A stretch of 64,000 nucleotides of DNA from Paeniglutamicibacter sulfureus (lineage in GTDB: Bacteria > Actinomycetota > Actinomycetes > Actinomycetales > Micrococcaceae): positions 1,984,001 to 2,048,000 of the forward strand of contig NZ_BAAAWO010000001.1 in NCBI RefSeq assembly GCF_039535115.1, written 5' to 3'. Positions within the stretch are counted from its first letter, which is position 1. Every line of letters starts with the position of its first letter. The translations under genes were made by a program, and so were the position numbers. Shown in pieces: positions 32,980 through 40,702 of the stretch. The notes below the pieces were generated by a model. The model was given only the letters and a program-made list of their open reading frames with translations, did no database searches and was not told where the DNA came from.

Positions 32980-33002
32980 ACCAAGGTGATGCTCACCTTG
33001 GT
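32980..33002 (-). promoter_or_regulatory. IdeR/DtxR-like box upstream of ferritin
   Basis: Perfect palindrome with 10-bp arms, ACCAAGGTGA / TCACCTTGGT around TGC. The central 19-mer matches about 13 positions of the DtxR/IdeR consensus, including AGGT and ACCT half-sites. It sits 99 bp upstream of the ferritin ATG. In mycobacteria the ferritin gene bfrB is activated by iron-loaded IdeR binding upstream of its promoter, so the location fits. Confidence 0.55.
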
Positions 33003-33026
33003 TCGCATGCCTTGGTCTCGACGGGT

Positions 33027-33422
33027 TTAAGAGGAAACGATGCGCTGCCCGGCATGGATCTTGGCAGCCGCCCGGTGGCCGTCGCGCACCCCAAGAAACA
33101 GGCCGACCAGCATGACGGCCAGCCCCGCCATCAGGGCTGCGGGATGGACAAAGCCAGGTAGCGTCACCAATGTTGAGAGGAGGCCTCCGGCTGCCATGAT
33201 CACTGCGGCCAGCCAACAGCCTATGGTGCTCTTGTTCGCCGCCGCGTGATGGCCCAGCAGCCAGCACTTGTCGCAGTGGGTCAGGGCTGCGGTGCGGATT
33301 CCGATCCAGGCATTACGCCTGATTTGTCCGGTGGCCGCGGCTTTGATCATGTAGGCCATGGCAACCATGAGCAGCACCATGAATACCGTCATGATCAATT
33401 CGCTCAGCGTTTCGTCATCCAT
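33027..33422 (-). CDS. SdpI-family membrane protein
   Basis: 131 aa with three hydrophobic helices. Between helices 1 and 2 it has QIRRNAWIGIRTAALTHCDK followed by CWLLGHHAA, close to the SdpI/YhfL motif R-N-x-x-x-G-I-R-T-x-x-x-x-x-D-x-x-W-x-x-x-x. SdpI proteins give immunity to the SDP toxin in Bacillus, but most actinobacterial members have no toxin partner and unknown role; no toxin gene is adjacent. It ends 146 bp upstream of the ferritin start, with the IdeR-like box in between. Confidence 0.7.
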   Translation of the reverse strand: MDDETLSELIMTVFMVLLMVAMAYMIKAAATGQIRRNAWIGIRTAALTHCDKCWLLGHHAAANKSTIGCWLAAVIMAAGGLLSTLVTLPGFVHPAALMAGLAVMLVGLFLGVRDGHRAAAKIHAGQRIVSS

Positions 33423-33539
33423 TGTGGGCTTCTCTCAGTGTGTTTCGCGGCCGGAACGCCCCTCCGGAGCGTGGGGCATCGCAGACAACGGTACGCCACC
33501 TTTCGCGTGGCCCGATATCCGTGGCAACGCGCCGGGTTT

Positions 33540-33570
33540 CCGGTGGCGGACCATTCGGGGCCGCCACCGG
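33540..33570 (-). terminator. Hairpin terminator downstream of tex
   Basis: 10-bp stem (33540-33549 with 33561-33570), just after the Tex stop on the minus strand. Confidence 0.65.
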
Positions 33571-33594
33571 ATGCCGTGGCGCGGTGGGCCGGTG

Positions 33595-35973
33595 CTAGCT
33601 GCTCAGGCCGGCGCGGCGCAGGGCCTCGGCCATGGCGGTGTTTGCGTTAGACCCGGCGGCGCTGGCCGGCCGATTCTGTTGCGGTTTGCCGCCGCGCTGC
33701 TTTCCCTCGCCGCCGCGTGCCGGGCGTTGGCCCCGCTGTTCGTTGCGCTGCCCGGTGCCTCGCGGTGCCCGGTCCGTCCGCTCGGCTTTGGCCCCGGGCT
33801 CGTCATCCAGACGCAGGGTGAGCGAGATGCGCTTGCGTTCCGGGTCGACCTCCAGCACCTTGACCTTGACGACCTGGCCCGATGTGACGACTTCGCGTGG
33901 ATCGGAAATAAACTTGCTGCTCATCGCCGAGACATGGACCAGTCCGTCTTGGTGTACTCCCACGTCAACGAATGCACCGAAGGCTGCCACATTGGAAACG
34001 GTGCCTTCCAGGATCATGCCGACTTGCAGGTCGCCGATCTTTTCCACGCCTTCCTTGAGGTTCGCGGTCTTGAAGTCCGGGCGCGGGTCACGGGCAGGCC
34101 GCACCAGTTCGGCGATGACGTCCTTGACCGTGGGCAGGCCGAATTGCTCGGTGACAAAGTCTGCGGCATTCAGGGTGGCCACCGACTGGTTGCCGGCGTC
34201 GGCGGCTGCCAGCAGGGTTTCGGCCAGCCCGTACGCCTCGGGGTGCACGGCGGAGGCATCCAGCGGCTGCTTGCCGCCGGTGATGCGCAGGAATCCGGCA
34301 CATTGCTCAAAGGCCTTGGCTCCCAGGCGCGGAACCTTCAACAGGGACCGGCGGGTGGTGAAAGGGCCGTTCGCATTGCGGTGTTCGACGATGTTGCGGC
34401 TCAGCAGCGAACCGACTCCGGCCACCCGGGCCAGCAGCGCCGGGGATGCGGTGTTCACATCCACGCCGACGGCGTTGACGCAGTCCTCGACCACGGCATC
34501 CAGGGAGCGGTCAAGCTTGGCCGGGGTCAAATCGTGCTGATACTGGCCCACGCCGATGGACTTGGGTTCGATCTTCACCAGTTCGGCCAGCGGATCCTGC
34601 AGTCGGCGGGCAATGGACACCGCACCGCGGATGGAGACATCCAGGTCCGGCAACTCGGCGCTTGCCAGCGCCGACGCCGAATACACCGATGCCCCGGCCT
34701 CGGAGACGATGACCTTGGCAGGCTTGTTGGTCAGCTTGGCGATGACCTCGCCGGCCAGTTTGTCGGTCTCGCGGCTTGCGGTCCCGTTGCCCACGGCAAT
34801 CAGTTCGGTGCCGTGCTTGGTTGCCAGTGCCACCAGGGTCGCCACGGAGGCATCCCATTTGTTGGCCGGGGCGTGCGGGTAGATGGTGGCAATGTCGACC
34901 ACTTTGCCGGTGGCGTCGACGACGGCAACCTTCACCCCGGTGCGCAACCCGGGGTCCAGCCCCAGCACCGCCCGGTTTCCGGCAGGGGCGGCCAACAGCA
35001 CGTCGCGCAGGTTGGCGGCGAAGACCTTGACACTGGCTTCCTCCGCGGCCTCGAAGAGCCGCGTGCGCAGGTCCGCCTCCAACCGTGCCAACAGGCGTCC
35101 GCGCCAGGCCAGGCGAACGGTTTGTGCCAGCCACTTGCCGGCCGGCGCATCGGCAGCGGCCTTGATGCCCAGCGAACGGGCGACGGCGGCCTCATATCCG
35201 GCCCGCGCCTCGGTGAGCGCCGCCTCGTCGCGCGGGTCGGCCTCGGCCAGCTCCAGGTTCAGCGCACCCTCGCGTTCTCCGCGCAGCAGCGCGAGGATGC
35301 GGTGCGAGGGCTGGGTGGCAACGGGCTGCACGAAGTCTTCGTAGTCGGAGAACTTCGAGGCATCCGCGGCAGGGGCGCCGGATGCGATCTTGGACGAGAT
35401 CTTCCCTCGTGTCCACAGCCGTTCGCGCAATTCGGAGACCAGCACCGCGTCCTGCGAGGCACGTTCGGTGAGAATGGCCCGGGCACCGGCCAGGGCATCG
35501 GATGCCGCATTGACCTCGTGCTCGGGGTTTAGGAAGGTGGCTGCCAACGCTTCGGGATCCTGGGCGGGATCGCGGATCAGCGAGTCGGCCAGCGGCTCGA
35601 GTCCGGCCTCGCGGGCGATCTGGGCGCGGGTGCGGCGCTTGGACTTGTATGGCAGATACAGGTCCTCCAATTCGGCCTTGGTACCGGCAGCCATGATGGC
35701 GGCCCGCAGCTCGTCGGTGAGTTTCCCCTGCTCCTCGATGGCCTTCAGGATCGCTTCCCGGCGGTCCTCCAATTCACGCAGGTAGCGCAGCCGCTCCTCA
35801 AGCAGGCGCAGCTGGGTGTCGTCCAGGGTTCCGGTGGCTTCCTTGCGGTATCGGGCAATGAAGGGGACGGTCGATCCGGCATCGAGCAATTCGACGGCGG
35901 CCTTCACCTGCCAGTCGGCAACCGAAGCACCCCCGGAAGTTAACTCGGCGGCAATGGTGTGGATTATTCGCAT
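33595..35973 (-). CDS. tex: RNA-binding transcription accessory protein Tex
   Basis: 792 aa, full domain order: N-terminal helical region with STVPFIARYRKEATGTLDDT, YqgF-like RNase H fold (RAVLGLDPGLRTGVKVAVVD), two helix-hairpin-helix segments (GVDVNTASPALLARVAGVGS), and S1 RNA-binding domain (VGMILEGTVSNVAAFGAFVD, LVHVSAMSSKFI). The C-terminal tail of about 70 residues is Arg/Gly/Gln-rich and disordered. Tex binds nucleic acid and RNA polymerase and affects transcription of selected genes. ATG 35973 matches the family; GTG 35982 is an alternative. It is divergent from the TPP-riboswitch operon. Confidence 0.92.
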   Translation of the reverse strand: MRIIHTIAAELTSGGASVADWQVKAAVELLDAGSTVPFIARYRKEATGTLDDTQLRLLEERLRYLRELEDRREAILKAIEEQGKLTDELRAAIMAAGTKAELEDLYLPYKSKRRTRAQIAREAGLEPLADSLIRDPAQDPEALAATFLNPEHEVNAASDALAGARAILTERASQDAVLVSELRERLWTRGKISSKIASGAPAADASKFSDYEDFVQPVATQPSHRILALLRGEREGALNLELAEADPRDEAALTEARAGYEAAVARSLGIKAAADAPAGKWLAQTVRLAWRGRLLARLEADLRTRLFEAAEEASVKVFAANLRDVLLAAPAGNRAVLGLDPGLRTGVKVAVVDATGKVVDIATIYPHAPANKWDASVATLVALATKHGTELIAVGNGTASRETDKLAGEVIAKLTNKPAKVIVSEAGASVYSASALASAELPDLDVSIRGAVSIARRLQDPLAELVKIEPKSIGVGQYQHDLTPAKLDRSLDAVVEDCVNAVGVDVNTASPALLARVAGVGSLLSRNIVEHRNANGPFTTRRSLLKVPRLGAKAFEQCAGFLRITGGKQPLDASAVHPEAYGLAETLLAAADAGNQSVATLNAADFVTEQFGLPTVKDVIAELVRPARDPRPDFKTANLKEGVEKIGDLQVGMILEGTVSNVAAFGAFVDVGVHQDGLVHVSAMSSKFISDPREVVTSGQVVKVKVLEVDPERKRISLTLRLDDEPGAKAERTDRAPRGTGQRNEQRGQRPARGGEGKQRGGKPQQNRPASAAGSNANTAMAEALRRAGLSS

Positions 35974-36107
35974 CTGGCTCACCCACACTAGTTTGCCGCA
36001 TCCGTGGCACTGCCCGCGGACACCGACCGGCGAGGCCTCGTGTGTGTCGCCTCCGTCCTTGCCCTTGATTCGGGGATTGCCCCGTACCGGTGCTACGTTG
36101 GCCACAG

Positions 36108-36189
36108 GACTCGACACGGGGTGCCGCCTGGCGGCTGAGAGATAGACCCGTTGAACCTGATCTCGATAATCCGAGCGAAGGGATGCCGG
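36108..36189 (+). promoter_or_regulatory. TPP riboswitch aptamer (THI element)
   Basis: Matches the thiamine-pyrophosphate aptamer in order: GGGGTGCC (36118-36125), GGCTGAGA (36133-36140), ACCCGTTGAACCTGATC (36147-36163), and GCGAAGGGA (36175-36183). Helix P1 can form from ACTCGACAC and the sequence near the 3' end. It precedes an SDR/monooxygenase operon, not a recognisable thiamine biosynthesis gene. Confidence 0.92.
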
Positions 36190-36282
36190 TCCGGCTTGAA
36201 CTGCCCTCGTACCCAAATTCCTGGACGACCGTCGGCTGGTTCCATGGCATCCCTTCGCCCAGCAGAAGGGTGCAAGAAAATG
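36175..36282 (+). promoter_or_regulatory. TPP riboswitch expression platform (translational)
   Basis: 13-nt segment 36175-36187 (containing conserved GCGAAGGGA) is perfectly complementary to 36246-36258. The latter contains CCCTTC (36251-36256), which can instead pair with the ribosome-binding GAAGGG (36265-36270) ahead of ATG 36280. These pairings are mutually exclusive: ligand-bound aptamer would free CCCTTC to mask the ribosome-binding site. No U-tract is seen, so translation control is favoured. Confidence 0.7.
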
Positions 36283-37044
36283 CTTATCAAGGACCAAATC
36301 GTGTTGATCACCGGGGCAGGACGCGGACTCGGGGCAGACCTGGCCCGGGCCTTTGCGCGCGAGGGCGCACGGCTTGTATTGAACTACCGCTCCAGCGAAA
36401 CCGCCGCCCGGGAACTGGCAGCCGAGTTCGGGGCCGATCGCGCGATAGCGGTCCAAGCCGATGTCGCGAACGCGGATCAAGTCTCCCAATTGGTGGCCGG
36501 GGCGCACGAACATTTTGGTGCTCCCATCACCACTGTCGTCAACAACGCCCTGCCCGATTTTTCGTTCAATGGCGACGCCCGTGCCAAGGCCGATGGAATC
36601 GGCTACATGGCTTTCGGGGAGCAGTTCACCGGCATCGTTGGCGGTGCGCTGAACACGATCCAGGCAACCCTGCCCGGCATGAGAACCGCGGGCTTTGGCA
36701 ACATCGTCAACATCGGGACAAACCTCTTCCAGAACCCCGTGGTCCCCTACCACGACTACACCGCGGCCAAGGCTGCCCTGCTGGCCATGACCCGCACGTT
36801 CGCGGCCGACCTCGGCCCGGAAAACATCCGCGTGAACATGATCTCCGGCGGCCTGCTTCGCACCACCGATGCCTCCGCCGCCACCCCGGAAGCGGTCTTC
36901 GACCTGATCGCCGGCTCCACGCCACTGCGCAGGGTCACTTCCCCGGCGGAGTTCGCCGACGCCGCACTGCTGTTCGCTTCACCGTGGTCCCGGGCGGTGA
37001 CCGGGCAGAACCTGGTTGTCGACGGCGGCCTGGTGATGAACTAG
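36280..37044 (+). CDS. TPP-controlled short-chain dehydrogenase/reductase
   Basis: 254-aa classical SDR. Cofactor site IVLITGAGRGLGADLARAFA, NNA motif VVNNALPDFSF (the usual NNAG is altered to NNAL), catalytic YTAAK in YHDYTAAKAALLAMTRTFAA, and C-terminal GQNLVVDGGLVMN. The Ser position is occupied in NIGTNLFQ by Thr or Asn, so activity may be atypical. Thiamine-regulated SDRs of this kind (called oarX in comparative genomics) are known near thi genes in other bacteria. It is first in the TPP operon, 17 bp before the monooxygenase gene; ATG fixed by GAAGGG. Confidence 0.88.
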   Translation: MLIKDQIVLITGAGRGLGADLARAFAREGARLVLNYRSSETAARELAAEFGADRAIAVQADVANADQVSQLVAGAHEHFGAPITTVVNNALPDFSFNGDARAKADGIGYMAFGEQFTGIVGGALNTIQATLPGMRTAGFGNIVNIGTNLFQNPVVPYHDYTAAKAALLAMTRTFAADLGPENIRVNMISGGLLRTTDASAATPEAVFDLIAGSTPLRRVTSPAEFADAALLFASPWSRAVTGQNLVVDGGLVMN

Positions 37045-37061
37045 GGGTCGGGTAAAGCATC

Positions 37062-38396
37062 GTGGACGCCACACGCCAATTGCACCTGAACGCCTTCATC
37101 TACGGGGCGGGCCACCACACCATGGGATGGCGCCACCCCGAATCCAGCGCCGACCGCCTCGGCGACATTTCCTACTACGAGGAACTTGCCCGGATTGCCG
37201 AGCGCGGTTGCCTGGATGCTGTCTTTTTTGCCGACGGGCAGAGCGTGAACCATGAATACGCGGCAGGGATCCCCTGGTTCCTGGAACCGGTGACTGCTCT
37301 CAGTGCCATGGCTCGTGCCACCAGCCGCATCGGGTTGGTCACCACGATCTCGGCCAGCTTCTACACGCCCTTCCACGCCGCCAGGCTGTTGGCCTCGCTG
37401 GACCACATCAGCGGCGGGCGGGCGGGCATCAACGTGGTGACCTCCATGTTTGACGCCGAGGCCCGCAATCATTCCATGGATTCCCTGCCGGCTCATGCCC
37501 AGCGCTACGAGCGCGCCGAAGAGTTTGTTGTCGCGTTGCAGGGGTTGTGGGATTCCTGGTCAGATTCTGCACTGCTGGTTGACCGGGAAGCCGGACGTTA
37601 CCTTGATCCGGCGCAGGTCCGGCCGATCAACCACCGCGGCAACCATTTCTCGGTTGCCGGCCCGCTGACAGTCCCCCGGTGCCCGCAGGGGCGGCCGGTG
37701 CTGTTCCAGGCGGGATCCTCGGAAGCCGGCCGCTCCTTTGCGGCCCGCCATGCCGAAGCCATCTACTCCGTTTCCTGGGACAGGGAATCGGCAGTCGAGT
37801 ATGCCGCCGACATCCGGCGACTACTGGGTCTTGCCGGACGCTCCAATGATCCGGTTCCCGTGCTTCCCGGGCTGGTCACGTACATCGGTGCCACGCGGGA
37901 AGAGGCATGGGAAAAGAAGCGCGTGCTGGATTCCTTCATTGACACCGGGTCGGCCATCGCCCAGCTCAACATGTTCACCGGCCAGGACTACAACACCCAT
38001 CCGCTGGACGACAGGGTGGATCCGCTGCCCCCGGCCGAGGACTTCACCGGCCCACAAGGCCGCTACCTGACCGTTCAGCGCATCATCGAAACCCAGCGCC
38101 CCACGCTTCGCGAACTGCTGGGGTTCCTGGCAGCGGGCGGGGGCCATGCAACCATGATCGGCACCCCCGCCGAGATCGCGGACGAGATTGAGGAATGGTT
38201 CATGTCGGGCGCCTGTGAGGGCTTCAACCTCATGTGCCCAAGTTATCCGGCGGGATTGGATGATTTTGTGGGATTGGTCGTACCGATCCTCCAAGAGCGC
38301 GGCCTGTTCCGCTCCGCCTACCCGGGAACCACGCTGCGCGAAACACTGGGCCTGGCCAGGCCTGCGCGCTTGGAAACCGTTTCGGCACGCGGATAG
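37062..38396 (+). CDS. NtaA/SnaA/DszA-family flavin-dependent monooxygenase
   Basis: 444-aa bacterial-luciferase-like monooxygenase of the NtaA/DszA group. Features: LNAFIYGAGHHTMGWRHPES, CLDAVFFADGQSV, RIGLVTTISASFYTPFHAAR (FMN phosphate region), HISGGRAGINVVTSMFDAEA, NHRGNHFSVAGPL and PVLFQAGSSEAGRSFAARHA. Such enzymes use FMNH2 from a separate reductase to oxidise N- or S-heterocycles, chelators or sulfones. Under TPP control with an SDR, it could act in turnover of thiamine or its degradation products (inference). Start GTG at 37062. Confidence 0.88.
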   Translation: MDATRQLHLNAFIYGAGHHTMGWRHPESSADRLGDISYYEELARIAERGCLDAVFFADGQSVNHEYAAGIPWFLEPVTALSAMARATSRIGLVTTISASFYTPFHAARLLASLDHISGGRAGINVVTSMFDAEARNHSMDSLPAHAQRYERAEEFVVALQGLWDSWSDSALLVDREAGRYLDPAQVRPINHRGNHFSVAGPLTVPRCPQGRPVLFQAGSSEAGRSFAARHAEAIYSVSWDRESAVEYAADIRRLLGLAGRSNDPVPVLPGLVTYIGATREEAWEKKRVLDSFIDTGSAIAQLNMFTGQDYNTHPLDDRVDPLPPAEDFTGPQGRYLTVQRIIETQRPTLRELLGFLAAGGGHATMIGTPAEIADEIEEWFMSGACEGFNLMCPSYPAGLDDFVGLVVPILQERGLFRSAYPGTTLRETLGLARPARLETVSARG

Positions 38397-38462
38397 CAGT
38401 TCATCTCCGGGGTGGGAGCACTCATGGGTTACCCAGAGTTCTCCCACCGGGGAACAACTAAG

Positions 38463-38828
38463 ATGGAACCCATGACATTTTCACGCTCCAAAAGTGCACT
38501 GCTGATTTCCGGCGCAGTCCTCCTGCTCTCGGCGACCGGTTGCTCAACCATTGCCGACACGGCCTCTTCCGCAGCTTCCTCCGCCGCCACGCAACTGGCC
38601 GACGGCGCCAAGAAGGAACTCATCAAACAAGCTTGTGCCCCCATCCAGGACGGCACCATCAACGCAGCCGACCTCAAGGTCGTTGCCTCCATGGTCGACG
38701 CCGTCCGCGAGGGCGGGCTGCCCCCGGAGATCGTCAGCGCACTTGACGATATGGCTGCCTCCGGCGACCAGGTCCCGGCCGATGTACAGGCCCGGCTCGT
38801 TACCGCCTGCGACAACGCCCTGGTCTAG
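38463..38828 (+). CDS. Small putative lipoprotein
   Basis: 121 aa. Lipoprotein-like signal (SKSALLISGAVLLLSATGC) with the lipid-anchor Cys in SATGCST. The mature part is Ala-rich and helical (TIADTASSAASSAATQLADG) with a possible disulfide pair in KQACAPIQDG and VTACDNALV. Function unknown. ATG 38463 is used because GGGGAA lies about 8 nt upstream; ATG 38472 is the alternative. It is 17 bp upstream of the exported nuclease gene and probably co-transcribed. Confidence 0.65.
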   Translation: MEPMTFSRSKSALLISGAVLLLSATGCSTIADTASSAASSAATQLADGAKKELIKQACAPIQDGTINAADLKVVASMVDAVREGGLPPEIVSALDDMAASGDQVPADVQARLVTACDNALV

Positions 38829-38845
38829 GAAAATGAGCGACAGCC

Positions 38846-39385
38846 ATGAGTAGGTCCCGTCGTCGAGGCAGTGCCGTCCCGGTGCTTGTCTTGTGCGTAG
38901 CGGTGGTCGCCGGAACGTGGTTGTTGCTTCCCAAGGTCAACGGCGGTTACGGGGACCGAACGGGTGACCCGGACGCACGCGCAACGGTTCAGCATGTGGT
39001 CGACGGTGACACCCTCTACCTCATGCTGGACGGCGAACGAACCAGGGTCCGGCTGCTAAACGTCGACGCACCGGAGATTTCCCGCCCGGACCAACCCGGG
39101 GAATGCTTCGGCCGGCAGGCGGCCGAATTCCTGGCCAAGAAACTGCCCAAGGGTGCGGAGGTCGAGCTGCAATTCGATGCCGAACGCCTGGACCAATATG
39201 GGCGGACCCTCGCCGCACTGAGCCACGGGGGAGAATTCATCAACGGAGCCCTCGTGGCATCCGGACACGCGACGGCAATGAAGGTCGAGCCCAACGTGAG
39301 ATTCTACGGGCAACTGCGCGATGCACAACGGCAGGCCCAACAGATCGAGGCGGGGATGTTTGATCCTGCCAACGGTTGCGGCTGA
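38846..39385 (+). CDS. Membrane-anchored or secreted thermonuclease (SNase-like)
   Basis: 179 aa. An N-terminal hydrophobic segment (VPVLVLCVAVVAGTWLLLPK, residues 11-30) anchors or exports it. The staphylococcal-nuclease domain keeps its catalytic set: QHVVDGDTLYLM (Asp53, Asp55), VRLLNVDAPEISR (Arg69, Glu77), and ERLDQYGRTLA (Arg120); the C-terminal helix is FYGQLRDAQRQAQ. It should hydrolyse DNA and RNA with Ca2+ outside the cytoplasm. ATG 38846 is 17 bp after the lipoprotein stop. Confidence 0.85.
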   Translation: MSRSRRRGSAVPVLVLCVAVVAGTWLLLPKVNGGYGDRTGDPDARATVQHVVDGDTLYLMLDGERTRVRLLNVDAPEISRPDQPGECFGRQAAEFLAKKLPKGAEVELQFDAERLDQYGRTLAALSHGGEFINGALVASGHATAMKVEPNVRFYGQLRDAQRQAQQIEAGMFDPANGCG

Positions 39386-39503
39386 ACGAGCTCTCGCCCT
39401 CGTTGGCAGTCGAAGCAACCCGGCATGGCCGGGAACAGCTCCAGTCGGCTCGCTCTCTGCTCAATAACCGTGCCCGATGTCCTGCGATGGATAGACTGAC
39501 GGG

Positions 39504-39881
39504 GTGAAGCAGGAATCCAAGGCCGTCAGAATCGATGCCTGGTTATGGTCGATTCGAATCTATAAGACCCGCTCGGCGGCAACGACAGCCTGCCGCGCCG
39601 GCCACGTGCGCCTAAACGACAAACCCGCCAAGGCCGCACAGATTGTCGTTCCGGGAGACACCATCCGGGTCAGGCAATCCGGATTCGACAGAATCCTCGA
39701 AGTGACCGCCGTAATATCCAAGAGGGTGGGTGCCGACATCGCCGCCCGCTGCTATCTCGACCACACCCCGGTCCGGCCCAAGGAAGTCATCCCGCAGGTT
39801 CCCGTCAGGGACAGGGGCGCCGGCCGGCCGACGAAAAAGGACCGACGCGAGATGGAACGGCTTCGAGACCACTTCCATTAG
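39504..39881 (+). CDS. S4-domain RNA-binding protein, Hsp15 (HslR)-like
   Basis: 125 aa. The S4 domain covers residues 8-55: VRIDAWLWSIRIYKTRSAAT, CRAGHVRLNDKPAKAAQIVV, PGDTIRVRQ. The basic C-terminal tail (GAGRPTKKDRREMERLRDHF) is as in Hsp15/HslR, which binds 50S subunits carrying stalled nascent chains. Actinobacterial members are short like this one. Start GTG at 39504; no operon partner. Confidence 0.82.
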   Translation: MKQESKAVRIDAWLWSIRIYKTRSAATTACRAGHVRLNDKPAKAAQIVVPGDTIRVRQSGFDRILEVTAVISKRVGADIAARCYLDHTPVRPKEVIPQVPVRDRGAGRPTKKDRREMERLRDHFH

Positions 39882-39951
39882 CGCCAGGGATACGATGGCA
39901 GATGGTAGCCGGTTGCACCAGACGCATCCGCAATGACTCACGAGGAGAAGC

Positions 39952-40176
39952 ATGGCCCGGAACACAAGCTGGAACGAACTATCAGTCGTGGCACGATGGC
40001 GAATCGCCGTTATGGGAATTGCCCAGCTGGCTCTCCAATTCGTGGCCCTGCGCGACCTGGTCAAACGCCCTGCGTTGGAAGTCAACGGTCCAAAGAGCGC
40101 CTGGGCCGCAGCGACGTTCATTAACTTCCTTGGGCCCCTTGCATATCTTGCCTTCGGACGCGCAAAGAAAAAGTAG
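39952..40176 (+). CDS. Small PLDc_N-domain membrane protein
   Basis: 74 aa, two hydrophobic segments (AVMGIAQLALQFVALRDLVK and FINFLGPLAYLAFGR). The second matches the phospholipase-D-nuclease N-terminal domain: W-A-A-A-x-F-I-N-x-L-G-P-L-A-Y-L-x-F-G-R. Such peptides are common in actinobacteria as separate genes of unknown role. ATG at 39952 with GAGGAGAAGC just upstream. The C-terminus is basic (AKKK). Confidence 0.7.
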   Translation: MARNTSWNELSVVARWRIAVMGIAQLALQFVALRDLVKRPALEVNGPKSAWAAATFINFLGPLAYLAFGRAKKK

Positions 40177-40649
40177 CCCCGCTCATTCTTTATTTGAGAA
40201 TGCTGTAGGTCGACACCATCGGATGGCTGGGCGCGGGCGCGTCGGCCAAGATTTTGCTGGCCGATGGTGGGCGACGCTTCCCACCTTTTGGGGCGAAGCG
40301 TCTACTGCCAGTGCATCTTCCAGGCGATGGAAAGTGTTCAGAGGAACATCCCGTTCGCGCCTCCACGCTTGACGCCATGTAAGGGGCCGGGTCCTAGACT
40401 GGGCCGCACGAGTCATAATCCATTCACCGTATGGTTATCACGAACAGGCACGTCGCCCGGGGATCCAGCGTCCTGAAACTCACATCGATGGGTCATCCAA
40501 GTCGGACACTCGGCCATAATTCACTCTGTTTTCCGTAACTTGTACTCTTTTGTGCGCTTCATTCGCCAACCGGCTATTCAACATGACTAATATGGGAATG
40601 AAATACAGCGAAAAATATAGTTTTTGGGCACTGGTCGTTGGTTCTGCGT
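40177..40649. other. Intergenic region with falling GC, no supported gene
   Basis: About 470 bp before the response-regulator promoter. Short frames on both strands lack ribosome-binding sites and recognisable content. The part after about 40500 is markedly AT-richer than the window average. Confidence 0.5.
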
Positions 40650-40677
40650 TTGATTTATTGTGCGCTAGTGCTATATT
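40650..40677 (+). promoter_or_regulatory. Sigma-70-like promoter of the response-regulator gene
   Basis: TTGATT (40650-40655), 16-bp spacer, TATATT (40672-40677); the ATG is 26 bp after the -10 and AGGAG lies 7 nt before it. Confidence 0.6.
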
Positions 40678-40702
40678 TTCAGATTCCTTTAGGAGCCCTC
40701 CA

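Noticed and set aside
33358..35532. 724-codon open frame antisense to tex
   Set aside because: Mirror of tex codon bias; no domain, and no ribosome-binding site.
35974..36753. N-terminal extension of Tex
   Set aside because: It crosses the TPP riboswitch and SDR on the other strand; Tex family starts at MRIIHTIA.
40183..40416. Small minus-strand ORFs upstream of the response regulator
   Set aside because: No ribosome-binding site, no recognisable motif, several overlapping frames equally open.
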